64,000 bases of DNA from Udeniomyces pyricola. Its lineage: Eukaryota > Basidiomycota > Tremellomycetes > Cystofilobasidiales > Mrakiaceae. Both the position numbers and the translations under genes were made by a program. The notes beneath the pieces are model-generated. The model saw only the letters and a program-made list of their open reading frames with translations. It had not been told where the DNA came from and ran no database searches. Within the stretch, counting starts at the first letter, position 1. Each line of letters starts with the position of its first letter. The DNA is taken from contig BCIK01000011.1 of NCBI GenBank assembly GCA_039545295.1, positions 848,853-912,852 on the forward strand. Reading direction: 5' to 3'. Shown here one piece after another: positions 39,975 through 51,572 of this stretch.

Positions 39975-41646
39975 CTACTTCCTTCTCTCCGCCTTCCACT
40001 TGAACGTCCGTCCCTTCCACTCCCCTTTCCTTCCGCCCCTCTCATCTTCCTCGTCGTCATCGCCTGCATCATCTCCGACCTGAGCGACCTGTCGCCCACC
40101 AGGCGAAATTTTCTTCTTAGATCCTTTGCCCATGAGGTTTCGTTGGAGCGTCATCTCCTTCTCAACCGAGCGAAGGGCCGACTCTCGCGTGACGTGGGCT
40201 TGCAGTGTTCTGAGGAGGGACAACCGGTGTTTCTGAGAGGGCAGAAATGACCAGGGATGGGTTAAAAACAAACAAGGTACGTCAATTAGTTGTGAACCAG
40301 CCCACATAACGAGTAGTTGACAAGACCACAAGATGAAGAAGAAGGTAAAGAAGAAAAAGGCAACGAACCTTGGCTGCGACCCGACGAGCCTTGTCGTCCT
40401 CGACCTTGGCCTCTGTCGGAGTAAGTTGAGGGACCTTGGATTTGGACTTCTTTTTAGGCTCAGGAATAATCCAGCCGAGATCGGACTCATTGGATTCCGT
40501 CGTTGAGGTGGCCGAAGTCGAGGCAACCGGTTGCGAGGAACTGCTGGTTGAAGAAGATGGATCGTAGTTGAGAACTGTATGAAGAGAGAAGAGTTAGCTG
40601 AACGATTCATAGATTGAAGCCAAGAAGGGGGAGAAGGAAACAGTAAACAAATGAATTCATCGACATACCTTCGTCACGGGTCTCTTTGAAGACAATCTTT
40701 CGAGGAACCGCTCGTCCTTTACCCTTGCGCTTTTTGTCGTCGGAAAGCAGACCCGCAGCGAGCAAGGTAGCCTGCTCGGCCTCTCTCAGTTTCTCCTCCA
40801 GTTCCTCATCCTCAGACTCCAAGTCTTCGAACCCTGTGTCCATATCGTCATCACCATCGTCGTCGCCAAAGGTTGGGGTTCGGGATGAGGTCGCGGTTGA
40901 GGAGGGAATGAGGTCAGCCAAGGCCGTCAGTTGAGCTTTGGTACGCTCGATTTTCTGGATTGGGCCAACAACAGGCAGGGTTCGTGAATAAGCAAAGGAT
41001 GCGTCAATTGAAATTCAAGCTATGGAACAAACAACTCATATCGATTCAAGTAGCCAGAAGCCAATAGACGAGTACTGACGTTGAGCTCAACAGCTCGCTG
41101 TGTTCGGACGTAATTCTCGTCCTGAGTCTTGAGGATCTTGACGGTATCCATGGGAAGCGCGACGTTGCCTCTTGATTTGATATGGACGCCTCCCTACGTT
41201 CAGCCAGCCGACGTGATTGGAACCAAGCGAAAAGTGTATTGTCAAGCAGGACAGAAGGGTGGTCAGATGTGCGTCATGTTGACTGGACGACGCGGTGCCG
41301 GTCACATGGACGAGCAAGGCCAAGGAAGAAACCGAGCAACGACCTACCTCGGTCTTTGAGTTGACCATGCCAAAGTAGAACTCATCCTTGTTCCTGAACG
41401 AAGCCTTCTCCTTGAGCCTCTTGAGCCTGTCCTTTTTGGAGTTGTAGTCGCGCGCACGCTGGACGTAATCCTTGTGCTTCTCGAGCAGACCGAGCCGGGA
41501 TCGGTTCGCGAGTTGGCCTCGCTCCTTGTGGTTCCTACGGTGGATGGAGTCTGTGGGAGCAGAGGGCAAGATGGGTGAGCGAGTGATGATGAGAGATGTA
41601 TACTGGAGAGGATGATGGACTGACTTCTGAGGGATGAGCCGACCAT
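39975..41646 (-). CDS. UTP11: UTP11, U3 snoRNA-associated protein of the SSU processome
   Basis: Nucleolar component of the small-subunit processome, needed for early 18S rRNA processing. The N-terminal half is highly diagnostic: [67 protein letters not shown], then [16 protein letters not shown] and [19 protein letters not shown], the last two split by an intron. Exon 1 is about 22 nt (41646-41625). The middle holds an acidic region ([20 protein letters not shown]) and [13 protein letters not shown], which are longer and more disordered than in short UTP11 homologues. The basic C-terminus ends in [12 protein letters not shown], typical of this family. Five or so introns. TOM22 starts 301 bp away on the other strand. 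Confidence 0.95.
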
Positions 41647-41947
41647 AATGAATGTGGGGGGATGGATGGATGTATGCGCGTGAATCGATAGGGACCGTCC
41701 AAATCTCCGTTGCGTCGCGTCACAAATCGGCTCGGCTTATCCCGTCACGCTTTCTGTCACGCGTCACGTCCGTCCAACCATTCGGCAACGCCGCCTTTGC
41801 TCGCTCCACCGCCATCCACCACCACGCACTCCCCTTCCTAACCCACTTCACTCATTCAACTCAAACATCGTCAGTTCGTTTCGTCACCTTCATCATCAGA
41901 TATGCTACCCCGACGCCTGTGCTCATTCCATTGATCGAATTCTTCAG

Positions 41948-42718
41948 ATGGTCAAGGTCGAAGAAGTCACCGAGTTTGACGAGGAGAACGACTCTGTGCG
42001 CCCTCTCGCTTTCCTCTTCTTTCCTTTGGCCCTCGCTCGCCTCTCGCCTTCTCTCTAGACGTATGCAACCGCTCAGACTAACACTCACCTGACTCTTAAC
42101 CCTAAAATAACCAGGACTACGAGACGTCCTCCTCGGTCGCGTCCGACGACGATGACAACGTGTCCGTTGCTTCGTCCTCTGATGAGCCCGAAACCCTTGC
42201 CGAGCGACTGTCAGCTCTCAAGGACATCATCCCCCCTGCCACGCGACTCTCCCTCTCCAACTCCATCTACTCGGGCGTCCAATGGACCAAGTGGACCGGT
42301 AACCTTGCCGGTAACATCGTCTGGGTCGTCACTACCACCGCTCTCCTTATTGGCCTTCCCATGGCCCTCGCCATTGAGGACGAGTCAAGAGTCTTGGCTC
42401 AGGAGAAGGAGTTCCAGGGTCAGCAGCAGGGTCAGGCCGGTGTGAGTCGAAGCATCTCTCACTTTTTGGTTTATTGACAGAGTACAGCCGTCAATCGTCG
42501 ACGGCTGAAACCCGCTAGAACCGGATTTGTGCTACAAAGACCCGTGATTGTTTGAGAAGGAAGGCAAAGAGGGGGGAAGCAGAGGCTCCAATGTGGCTTA
42601 CCTACCCTTGCCATGATGTTGCACGATGACTGACATTACTTTGTCTTGTCTGTTTGTCACATCACAGATGCTGCCTCCTCCATCGGGGCAGAACACTCTT
42701 GTCCCTCCCGGCTTTTAG
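41948..42718 (+). CDS. TOM22: Mitochondrial import receptor subunit TOM22
   Basis: Exons 41948-41995, 42115-42441 and 42668-42718 give 141 residues, the usual size. Tom22 is the central receptor and organiser of the outer-membrane TOM translocase. The N-terminal cytosolic half is strongly acidic (VEEVTEFDEENDS, SVASDDDDNVSVASSSDEPE), as expected for presequence binding. The conserved segment ETLAERLSALKDIIPPATRL follows, then the single membrane span (GNIVWVVTTTALLIGLPMAL), about residues 85-110. The short intermembrane-space tail is rich in Gln and Pro and ends in TLVPPGF. Identification rests on order, length and the LSALKDIIPP signature. Confidence 0.92.
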
Positions 42719-43241
42719 ATAGTCAGTCTTGCCTTATCCCTGGGCATGCTTTCCTTTTCGGCTCTATCTTTTGCTCGCTGACGTGTCGTCATCTTTTTTT
42801 GGCTGGCGTTTGGTGGTGTATGATGTGTTGTGTTGTGTTGGCAGTTGTATCGATGGAACGTTTTCGTGTATGAACCCACAATGATGGTCTCTTTTTTGTA
42901 TCGTTCCCAACTGTCAACGTTGGACTTGAGGGTAGAGGGGAGTAATGGTGAAGAGAAGAGACGCAACAAAGGCAAGACTTGAAGTGAAACGAAAGGGAAC
43001 GCGTCGTTGGCGCAAGGATGAGGACTCGAGATGGACCTGTACATCATGCTGATGACAATCTGGTGTGAACCAGACACTAGTGAGTGGTTTGAGGATGGAT
43101 GGGATGAAACAATAAGATCAAGGTAAAAAGAGAAAATTGCCAAGTATCCATCACCGTCATGTCATAGAAACCCTGAACCCTTACACCAGCTGGTTGATTG
43201 ATCACCCTGACCTCGACTCCATCAACCCCCATGCCTTTCTC
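42719..43241. other. Intergenic TOM22 / Rad51 paralog
   Basis: About 520 bp with the 3' end of TOM22, including T- and G-rich DNA (TGTGTTGTGTTG near 42829), and the 5' region of the next gene. The frame of the next gene is open back to a TAA at 43113 but has no ATG there, so an unseen short first exon could lie in this stretch. Confidence 0.45.
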
Positions 43242-45159
43242 ATGAGTCTCCCCTCGACGAACAAGCTCCTAGCAGAGATTGTCACTCAAGATGCTACTCA
43301 GCTTCTCAACGCTGTCCAGTTTGACATCAACCGTATGTAGCAGAGTCCGTCCATATATACAACCGCGCATGCTCTTCAGATGATCCGCCACACCGGTTGG
43401 ATCGATAGTATCGCACCGGCCGTCTAGTGCAGTGTATATGTCGACGCCAGTATGCTCACACAACCCAACTCATCCGGCACGATGGAACCCTCCCAGCTCC
43501 ACCGGGGACGATGATCCCTGTGCTCGATGATCTCCTCCTCCAGTCGCGTCGACTGTCAGAAGGCCTCGACGCTTCCCATGCCTTTCACAGAGGTGACTTG
43601 TTCGAGATCAACGGTCCCTCGGGCTCAGGTCCGTCGCCCTCTCCTTCTCCTAGACTCAAGACTTTATGCACCTCAGCTTCCCAAGATCATCAACCCAAAC
43701 TGATCTTAAGCTGACCCTTGTGTCACTCCTGTCCGCTGGCGCTGGACGCAATCGTACCATACCAGGCAAGACGGAACTGCTGTATCACATGATCCTCCAT
43801 CGCATCCTTCCTGCTTCCCATACCTTTACGCCATACTCTCCAAACACCCTTCGGCGGTTTTCAACTCCGGTATCCTTTTCGGGCCTTGAGCAAACCTGCC
43901 TCGTCTATTCCTTGACAAGTGGTGGGTTCTCCCTCGTCCGGCTAGCTGAGCTCGTAAGAGCGCAGCTGTTCATGGCCTATACCAAAGCTGCGGAGGAAAC
44001 GTGGCCGAATGCACGAGGAAGAACAGAGTGGAAAGGGATCCAAGACGACATGGCGAGGCTCGTTCGAGAGTGCTTGAGGAGAGTAAGAGTTGCCGTCATC
44101 AGCGGAGGGAGTAGCTGGGGGCTTGTGAGTGAAACCTGGGCTTCGTGAGAACTTGATGATCTGTCTGATACCTGGAAAGGATTATATTATATTCTGTACT
44201 GATTACGTATCACCCGATTGATTTCTTTGCCCTGGTCGCGCTTCCAAACCTCAGGCCGTTGCTCTCAGCCGTTTCAAGGAGGTAGTTCTCGAAGAACTCG
44301 AGGACGACGAGGAGCTTGGGCTCGTTGCCATTGATGGATTCGGAGAAGGGTTCTGGCAGTAAGTTGCAGGTCTTGTCGTCTGCGCCCTCTGCTGGATGCG
44401 CAGGACCAGGAATGTTGATGTTGATCGCGTCCAGGTCAGGCTTACTACTGTACTCTTTTTCCTCTTTTTCTTTTCTTTCTTCTCTTTCTTGAAAACTCTG
44501 GCAACGGCAGAGACAAGTATGCATACGATATCAAGCTTACGCTTCGAAAGGCCAGCCTTTCGTCGAAAGAGGTTCCTGAAGAACCTAGTGACCAACTTGA
44601 CCCACCACCACCACCCGCACGACCATCTCCAATCCCTCTCTTAGACCAGCTTCCCTCACCCATGCATCAAATCATGACCGCCCTCACCACAATTCGCCAT
44701 ACTTACGCTCCCCTGATGGCTCTGACGACTCAGCAGCTTGTTTTTAATTCTCAAGCTCCATCGGCCTCAACGAGCCGAGCGACGACATCCTCCGGACCCG
44801 GATCGACAGGGGCTTCCGTCCACCTTCAACCTTCTCCTTTTGCTCGTCCTCATCTTCCATATCCCTACGTTAACCCATTCGTCGATCCCAATGCACCTCC
44901 TGGATCTCGACCTCGGACGCTTCCGTTAGGCATGCGGGGCATCACCCATCACATCACGCTCCTTCCCCTCGTCGGCCCAAAGATCAACCCAGCTTATCGA
45001 CTGAACGACGTCCTACGGCTAGAAGAGACCCGAGCCAAGCGTCTAAAGATGAGGGGTATCCTCAGAATCGTCGGAGGCGATACCGGAAACGACGGCTTTG
45101 CCTCAGACGGGCGACGATGGGAGGTTTGGTTAGATGCCCGCGGAATTTCCACAGATTGA
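43242..45159 (+). CDS. RecA/Rad51-family paralog, XRCC2-like
   Basis: Exons about 43242-43332, 43497-43628, 43766-44124, 44255-44358 and 44511-45159 join in frame to about 444 residues. The ATPase core shows HRGDLFEINGPSGSGKTELLYH (Walker A split by an intron after GPSGSG) and LGLVAIDGFGEGFW, a Walker B-like strand, then QDKYAYDIKLTLRKA. RGDLFEI-GPSGSGKT followed by a weak Walker B and an FW motif resembles XRCC2-type Rad51 paralogs, which help load Rad51 in homologous recombination; other paralogs are possible. The C-terminal ~200 residues hold a Pro-rich linker, MTALTTIRHTYAPLMALTTQ, and a conserved-looking end (ITHHITLLPLVGPK, RWEVWLDARGI). The start is uncertain: frame is open upstream to 43116 but without ATG, and the chosen Met is the first in frame. 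Confidence 0.62.
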
Positions 45160-45300
45160 TTCGCAACATGATGGCTCTTTCTTCCCTCTCTCCTCACTTC
45201 CTCTTCTGCTTCTTTCGTGCATTGCACTCCACCGAGAATAACAATACCCCCTAAGTGCTAACCACGAGAAACTCCATCGATGAGAAAAAGTGACATCATT

Positions 45301-47836
45301 CTATTGGAAGCTGTAGTTGATGCCCCGGTAAATCTCCCGCGGGTTCCCTCCACTCTCCACATACTTCATTGTGAAATGCTCGTCCGAGTTGGCTGTTGAG
45401 AGTTAAAAGGACAGAAAGAGACGAGCGTGTGCGTCACAGAGCAGCACAATGCAAGCGTCAGAAAAAGAAACACAAAGAGGGAGTCCAGAGGCCTTCTTAC
45501 AACGAGCAGCAAACGATGCTTCAAAAACCGGCCCAAAAAGAAAGGAATAAAAAAGAAAGAAAAGGCTCACTAGTGTGCATTGATCTCCTCAGAATCCTCG
45601 TCTCCCAAAGACCAGCGGCCTCCCTGAGCGTCATGCCCTCCGTCATGGAAATGACTTGAAGTTCCTTAGCGTTCTCGACGTGCCAACGTTGGAGACTCGA
45701 GTGAGGGTCGGAAGGGTAGAATCGAGGGGTGTAAGGGCCGCCAGCTGCTCCGATCGTGTCAGCAGGCTTGGCCTCGGTCGCAATGCCGAGTCCGTGCAAG
45801 AAAGAGGGAGTTATGGGCATATCCGTGTAGGTCGGCGAGGTAGCAAGGATAGCGGCTCCGTTGGTCTGGTGAGAGCGACAACAGACCCAAGAAAGCAAGG
45901 TGAATCAGACCAGGTGGTAGCCAAAAGAGGAAGGGTTTCTTGTGCGTTGATCCTGACAAGCAAGAGAAAAAGAAAAGAAGAAAAAAAAAAAAAAACATGG
46001 AAGATGGAAGATGGAGGATGATGGGCTTACAAAGTGCTTGCGGCCAGAAATGTAGTCAAGGAGGGTTCGAGGTGTGGAAAGATGGTAAGATTCAAGAGGG
46101 CTGCCTTCAGGAGTATTATACTGCGATCTGCCAAAGTAGGCCTGGGCGACATCCATAGTGAGGAGGAACGGAACGCTATAGCCACAGCGACAACGACAGA
46201 AAGACGGCTGAAATTAACGGTTGCGGTTCCAGCAAAGTACCATGTTCCGCCCGTCACTTTACTTACTTTTGCTGGTTGGCGATGATATCGAGAACGGTAT
46301 CAAACACTTCGACGCTAATTCTCTCGTCTTTGACACCAAGCTCGACCAAGTCTCTGAGAGTTCTCGGCTTGCCAGGCGTACCCCCCATGATCCTAAAGTC
46401 AACATCCCGCGCGAGTCGTTTGGACGAGGCCGATCCTCCGCTTGGCAGGTCAGGAGTGAACGTGTAGTCTTTGGGAAGTCGGATCTTGTCAAGAAGGGCA
46501 TAGTTGGCTTTGGCATTGAGCAAGTTGGAAAGGAGGGACGACGATAGGGAGGGCTGGTGGAAGGTCTTGGTCTTGGCCGAGTAGTGGTAAGGGTAAAGGG
46601 AGTTGACGTGTCGGTAGGCTACGTTCCGATCAGCGGTAATGACGTACCAGTTAGCAAAATCCAGAGCACATGGGGATGATGCCCATGGGATCAAGACGGC
46701 GGAAAGGGAAGTGTGATAATGTACTACTCACCCTTGGGAATGTACATGGTGATCCAGCCAGTCTGCATAGCGTGCATCGTCAATTGCAACAGCAGGTACG
46801 ACTTGCCGTTTCCCGAGGGTCCATCTGTCACCGTAACGCCACAAACAGCCGGTAAGCAACATGAACCGATCGGAACAGTCGACGCGCAAGGGTGGAAAGG
46901 GGGGGGGGGGGAGGCGTGAAACGTACTGAGCAGCCACTTTGACTTCTCGCTGCTCTCCCCCTTGGCGTGGTGGAGCTTATCAGCCAGGTCCAACGTCAAC
47001 AGTCGTGGGACAGTGAAGGGCATGGACTAGAAATACGTCAAAGCCATTCGCGAAATGTCATGGCAGAGAATGATAAGTTGGACGCAAGCCAGCAAGAAGG
47101 TCCCGCAAGAAATACGATTGAGGAACTGACGTTCTTGGCAATGCCGGTCGGGTATCCCCATAGACTAATGTCCCTCAAGAGCTCTGGCTGGAATCGCATC
47201 AGCTTTCCAACCGCACCTTCGCTTGCAAGCGTCGACTGAGAGCAGAGGGCGAAGACAAGGAAAGAGGAAGGGGAAGGATGGGGCCAATGTTTGAGCTTGA
47301 GCTCTACAGAGCAAAGAACAGACGCGGTCGAGAGAGAAGTGCTCACCGGGTCAAGGTACGGCAGGTGGTCGAGACTGATGGGCTCCTGAGCGACGCCCGG
47401 GATGCTTTTGAGATCGATGGCCTATGAAGAGAAGAGAATCGGGACGAGCAGCACGCGTCAGAGGTGGGTCGCGTGTCGATAGCCGGACGAGCTTCGTCGA
47501 TCGAGCGAGCGAGCAAGCAAGCCGAGTAAGGAAAGCGAAGACGTACAACCGCGCCGGCAGACGAATTACGCTTGACCTTGCCCTTGACGTTCCTCTTGAG
47601 GGCACTGTTGACCTTTGCTGGAAGAGGGAGAGATAAGAGCGATGGTGAGCGGAGAATTAGGACCCAGGGGCGGCAAGGTGAGAAGAAGGAAGCTCACTCT
47701 TTCGCGAGACCGAGACGGCGACTTTGGGGCCACTGGCGGAGGAGGAAGAGGAGAAGTCCCTGGCGACGGACGCTGGAGAGATGATGATGGAAGGTTGTAT
47801 GCGGGACCTCAGATGACGGAGAGCATGGGAGGCCAT
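45301..47836 (-). CDS. Mitochondrial small-subunit ribosomal protein mS29 (DAP3/RSM23)
   Basis: GTP-binding mitoribosome subunit of about 480-500 residues in many small exons on the minus strand. The N-terminus is a clear mitochondrial presequence (MASHALRHLRSRIQPSIIIS, then Ser-rich). Further landmarks: VKRNSSAGAVAIDLKSIPG, FQPELLRDISLWGYPTGI and a P-loop (GPSGNGKSYLLLQLT; DAP3 proteins carry this AAA+-like fold). Then GWITMYIPKAYRHVNSLYPY, the lysine-rich KDYTFTPDLPSGG, VPFLLTMDVAQAYFGRSQY, LTMDVAQ as the Walker B-type strand, and AAILATSPTYTD. The C-terminus reads EHFTMKYVESGGNPREIYRG. One intron has a run of C on the sense strand (46899-46911). The gene is divergent from the NOPCHAP1-like gene. 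Confidence 0.87.
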
Positions 47837-48240
47837 GGCGTGGTGGATGTGTGTGTGTGTGTGTGTGGGTGTGGGTGTGGGTGTGGGTGTGGGTGTGGGT
47901 GTGTGTGACGTGAAGCAGAGGACGATGGCGGATGGCGGATATGATATTCTCGCTGTCGCTACGGTGGTCGGACTACTCTTACTGTATATGCTGCTGGAGA
48001 GGACGATGGATGGAGTCCACCATCGATCACTCCAGTCGCTCCAGTCGCTCCAGTCGCTCCAGATGTCTGTCTGTCTGTCCACTTGCCATTGCTCTTGGCC
48101 AGCTCGCTCTAATCTAAGATCTAAGCCTTAGCCGGTCGATCGTTCATCGTGATATTATACATGATAGATATATAGTATAACCCATCCACAGTACAAGCAC
48201 AAGTACATCATCCTCATCCCTCTCATCCATCGACCCCATC
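47837..48240. promoter_or_regulatory. Shared divergent promoter mS29 / NOPCHAP1-like, with short repeats
   Basis: The 404 bp between the two ATGs hold both promoters. Next to the mS29 ATG lies a GT/GGGTGT microsatellite (about 47849-47908). A 9-bp unit CTCCAGTCG is repeated about 3.5 times at 48029-48062 and is followed by a short CTGT repeat. An AT-rich patch (ATATTATACATGATAGATATATAGTATAA region, 48151-48180) lies about 65 bp before the NOPCHAP1-like ATG and could serve as its core promoter. Confidence 0.6.
47849..47908. repeat. GT / GGGTGT microsatellite
   Basis: A GT run of about nine units followed by about five copies of GTGGGT and a final GT run, immediately upstream (5' side) of the mS29 start codon and therefore probably in its 5' leader, where it would read as CA/ACCCAC in the transcript. 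Confidence 0.92.
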
Positions 48241-49153
48241 ATGGCCAACATCCCCACCACCAAGCTCGATGTCGAGTCCGATCAACAGCGACAGGACCGT
48301 CTATGTAAGGCAGACAGATACTCAAGCCCTCCGTCCCCTTACAAGCCAGCAAGACTGCTCCTAACCCGCTTACTCTGCATGCACTTGCCTCATATCCAAC
48401 CTTCCTCCTAGCGAAACTCTTCACCCAGCAATCCGCTCCTTCACCTCCAGCTCGACCCACCACCTTTCCCGTCGGTCCTCCATCCGAGCGTTCGTCTCTC
48501 ACCCCAGATCAGCAATCCTGGCTGCTTCCCCTCCTTGTTCTCCTTGCTTCGGGCAAAGCTCACGACGTCTCGTTCTCTGTCTCTGTCTCTCCCTCTATCC
48601 CTCTCTTTCTCAAATTTCCGGATCCCGCAGTCCTGTCCCGTCTGCAGGCCTTTCTCCCTCAGATAGCAACCGCCAACGAAGCTCTCGCTCAACGACCCCA
48701 GCAGGAAGTCGACATTGAGAATGTTGGCGAGGATGAGGCCAATTACGTTGAAATGGTGCATCCAACTTTGCAATCAGCCTCTTCGGTCTTCTCCTTTCTC
48801 ACTTCATCATTGTTGGCTCGAGCTCCTGTGGGAGCACAAACGGGTTACCCACTCTCCATCAGTGTGCTCACCCTGTCAGCTTTGCATCACCTTGTACCAA
48901 ACAGGACCTCGGACTTGGTGTGTTCAATGCCAAAGTCAAAGAGGACGGTGACGACACCAGTAGCGACGACGACTCGTCTTCCGAGGACGCCAACGACGAC
49001 GACGACGACGACGACGATGATGATGACACGACCAATGACACCGAAGGCAACACCAACGATACGCCCAGTATACTCAATATTGCGCGGGAGAATAAAAAGT
49101 CAACCAAGAAGCCAGGGATCGAAATGCTCGAGGACAAACCGAAGGATACATGA
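48241..49153 (+). CDS. NOPCHAP1-like protein (DUF4598 type)
   Basis: Exons 48241-48304, 48412-48755 and 48905-49153 give 218 residues. The diagnostic part is NYVEM followed by DLGLGVFNAKVKED, spliced across the second intron; EMDLGLGVF is the hallmark of the family named for NOP-protein chaperone 1, which in animals helps NOP58 join the R2TP complex during box C/D snoRNP assembly. The first half contains a Pro/Ser-rich segment and a folded-looking part (SWLLPLLVLLASG, RLQAFLPQIATANEAL). The tail is extremely acidic, with about 11 Asp in a row near residue 170, then Asn/Thr and a Lys-rich end. The family assignment rests on a short motif, so function is tentative. Its 3' end converges on an aldo-keto reductase. 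Confidence 0.68.
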
Positions 49154-49375
49154 TTATGATCTTTGGTTGACCTCTTCTGCTACATCATGAATCTACTTAC
49201 CCGATGACGACGGTGGACGTCTGAACGACTTGCAAGAGCTCGGAAACAAAGACAAAAAAAAAACGAGAGAAAAAATTTCATGTCTATACAACGATTGGCA
49301 AGATGATGGAAGACAAGGGCAATCCAACGATCGTCATTTTTCTCTCTTTCTCTCCCTCTGTCTCTCTTCTGATCA

Positions 49376-51306
49376 CTATGCAGTGTCAACCACATCCCAA
49401 TCGGTAACTGTCATCATAAAAAGAGGACCACAGCTCAATCAATACACATGGTCACCGGGGCATGAGCGAGTTGTCTCATAAACAGAAACACGGCACGCAC
49501 CAAGGTATTCGTCGAGCTTGCTGAGCTCTGCCATTTCATCCTCGGAAAGTTCAAAGTCATAGACCTCCGAGTTGGACTGAAGAACGATCCCGTGGCACAA
49601 ACCGATGCATCATAGATGTACAAGAGGCGCATCAGCTTCATTCTCATCCAAAGCTCATTGTTCCAAGGCCCAGAAGGCAAAGTTTCAATTACCTGGATTC
49701 GGTTCTGGCTGACGGATTTGGGGATGCAGACGAAGCCCTTCTGGAGAGACCAGCGGATAAGAACCTGAGCGGGCGTGGCGGGAGCGTGTGCCTTGGAAAT
49801 CTTCTGGATGACAGGGTGCTTGAACCGAAGACCTCGGACCAGAGGAGCCCACTAAGAAGAACAAGAAGAAGAAGAAGAAGAAGACAAAGAAAAAGACCAA
49901 ACAAATCAGATCAGGGAGTGTCGACGCAACGGTCGTCAGACTCAAAGAACAACGAAACAACACAAAAACGCCAGGGAAAGGGTAGACTGACAGCCTCGAG
50001 GTGGATACCGTTCTTGCGGCAGATGTCGACAATCTCGGCCCGGGACATGAACGGATGAAGGTCGATTTGGTTGATGGAGGGTAAAGAGATGAGGTCGGGC
50101 TTGGAGGCATCGGCCACTCGATCAAGATGCTCCTGAATATGCTTCACGCCCCAGTTGGAAACCTACGAATTGATAAGCATGGCGAGAACAGTGTCAGCCA
50201 GACTAGAAAAATTTATAGGCAGATAGATAGCGGTAGAAAAGACGGTATCTTACACCGATGCTTCGCAAGCGACCTTCCCTCTTGGCCTTCTCCATCGCCT
50301 TCCACGAGGACTCTCGCAGCTGGGCACCACCAATCGCCGAGTGCATCTGTTGTGGTGGAAATCAGCAAGTACATCAGCCAGAGAACACTCATCGATCGAC
50401 CTCGTTCGAGGGCCACAACCAGTAGAAGAACCAATCTGTGACTCTCACCAGGTAGAGATCGATGACGCCTCCGGGCGCGTTGTCAAGCGAGTACCTATGG
50501 CGACAAAGGACGACATATGTCAATCACAACTCTGAAAAGCTGTTCGCCGTTCTTTAGGGGATGAAAATTCAATCCGATTTAGTGATGCTCACTTGATGGC
50601 GGCCTCGGTCTTTTCGTACGACATGGGCGAGTAAAGCTTGGTCGTGTAAAAGATCTCGTCACGCGGCACGGAGTGGGTCTTCATGAAGCGCTCAATGGCC
50701 CGCTTGCATGGTGCTTCGTTCTCATACCTGTCATCAAAGAGGCACGTGTACTGTTAGAGAGCGAGCACAAGCTGTTCTATGTAGACTGGACGCGCACGAA
50801 CCAGGTCGCAGTGTCGATGTGGCGATATCCGGCCTGATCGAGACACATATTAGTGTGTCAGTAGCTTCGACGCCAGCAGACTCACAGCAGGACAAGTAGT
50901 CAAAACGCTTACCTCGAGAGCCCAAGTGACAGCCTGCTCAGTCTCTTGATCGTTCATTTCGTAGACACCAAGGCCAAGTTGGGGGACGCGAACGCCATCG
51001 TTGAGCTAGAAGGGCAAGCGCGTACCGTTGAAGGAAAGGACAGATGGGAAAGGTCACGGTGAGAATCGCCACGTCCGATGGATGGAGACGAGTCACATGC
51101 GGCAGGAAAACAGGTCTGACCTCGACGGTCGAGTTGAGCGACAAGTTGGAAGGGGAGGAAGAAGCAGTAGACATGGCGTATGGAGACGTAGTGGTGAAAG
51201 AAGAGCGGCTTGGACAGTGCGGCACGTTGGCCCACAGTCGAATTCGGGGCAGGATCCGACGCATGAGATTGGCCATGACGTCGTTGTATGTCAGGTGAGA
51301 TCCCAT
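49376..51306 (-). CDS. Aldo-keto reductase with possible mitochondrial presequence
   Basis: NADPH-dependent aldo-keto reductase (TIM barrel), about 330 residues. Landmarks: LNDGVRVPQLGLGVYEM, AGYRHIDTATWYENE (catalytic Asp and Tyr), DEIFYTTKLYS (catalytic Lys), IDLYLMHSAIGG (catalytic His), SIGVSNWGVKHIQEHL, INQIDLHPFMSRAEIVD, the nucleotide-binding QVLIRWSLQKGFVCIPKSV and a C-terminus VTDWDVVDTA in the last short exon. All four tetrad residues are present. Upstream of the domain, exon 1 (from 51306) encodes an Arg-rich, acid-free stretch (MRRILPRIRLWANVP) with a Ser/Thr-rich end and then an internal in-frame Met (MSTASSS). Short and long starts could therefore give cytosolic and mitochondrial forms; this is inference. 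The substrate is unknown; the family handles many aldehydes and ketones. Confidence 0.92.
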
Positions 51307-51572
51307 GTTGGCCTTTCATGGCTTTATCACCTTGTATCGTGTGTGTATGCGAGCCACCACCCACATCAGTCTCTCGTCTAGTCTATCGATTCGGACTGGT
51401 CTTTCACTTGGTATCATACTCCTCAGAAGAATCATTCAAATTGGTAATTAAGCTTCATGATATTCATTGAGCCGATCAACGGGGAAAGCGATATGTAGGA
51501 AATATGGCCGAGTTCGTCAACATCAAGCTAGACGGTACATGTTGGTACAACGGAGAGGCGACAAATTATCGG

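Noticed and set aside
47835..48131. Val/Gly-repeat and Trp/Ser/Asp-repeat frames
   Set aside because: Translations of the GT/GGGTGT and CTCCAGTCG repeats in a promoter.
48868..49137. Ser-rich minus-strand frame opposite the acidic tail
   Set aside because: Reverse complement of the GAC repeats that encode poly-Asp in the NOPCHAP1-like gene.
51028..51381. Open frames on + opposite the aldo-keto reductase start
   Set aside because: They oppose a well-supported exon and show no family resemblance.
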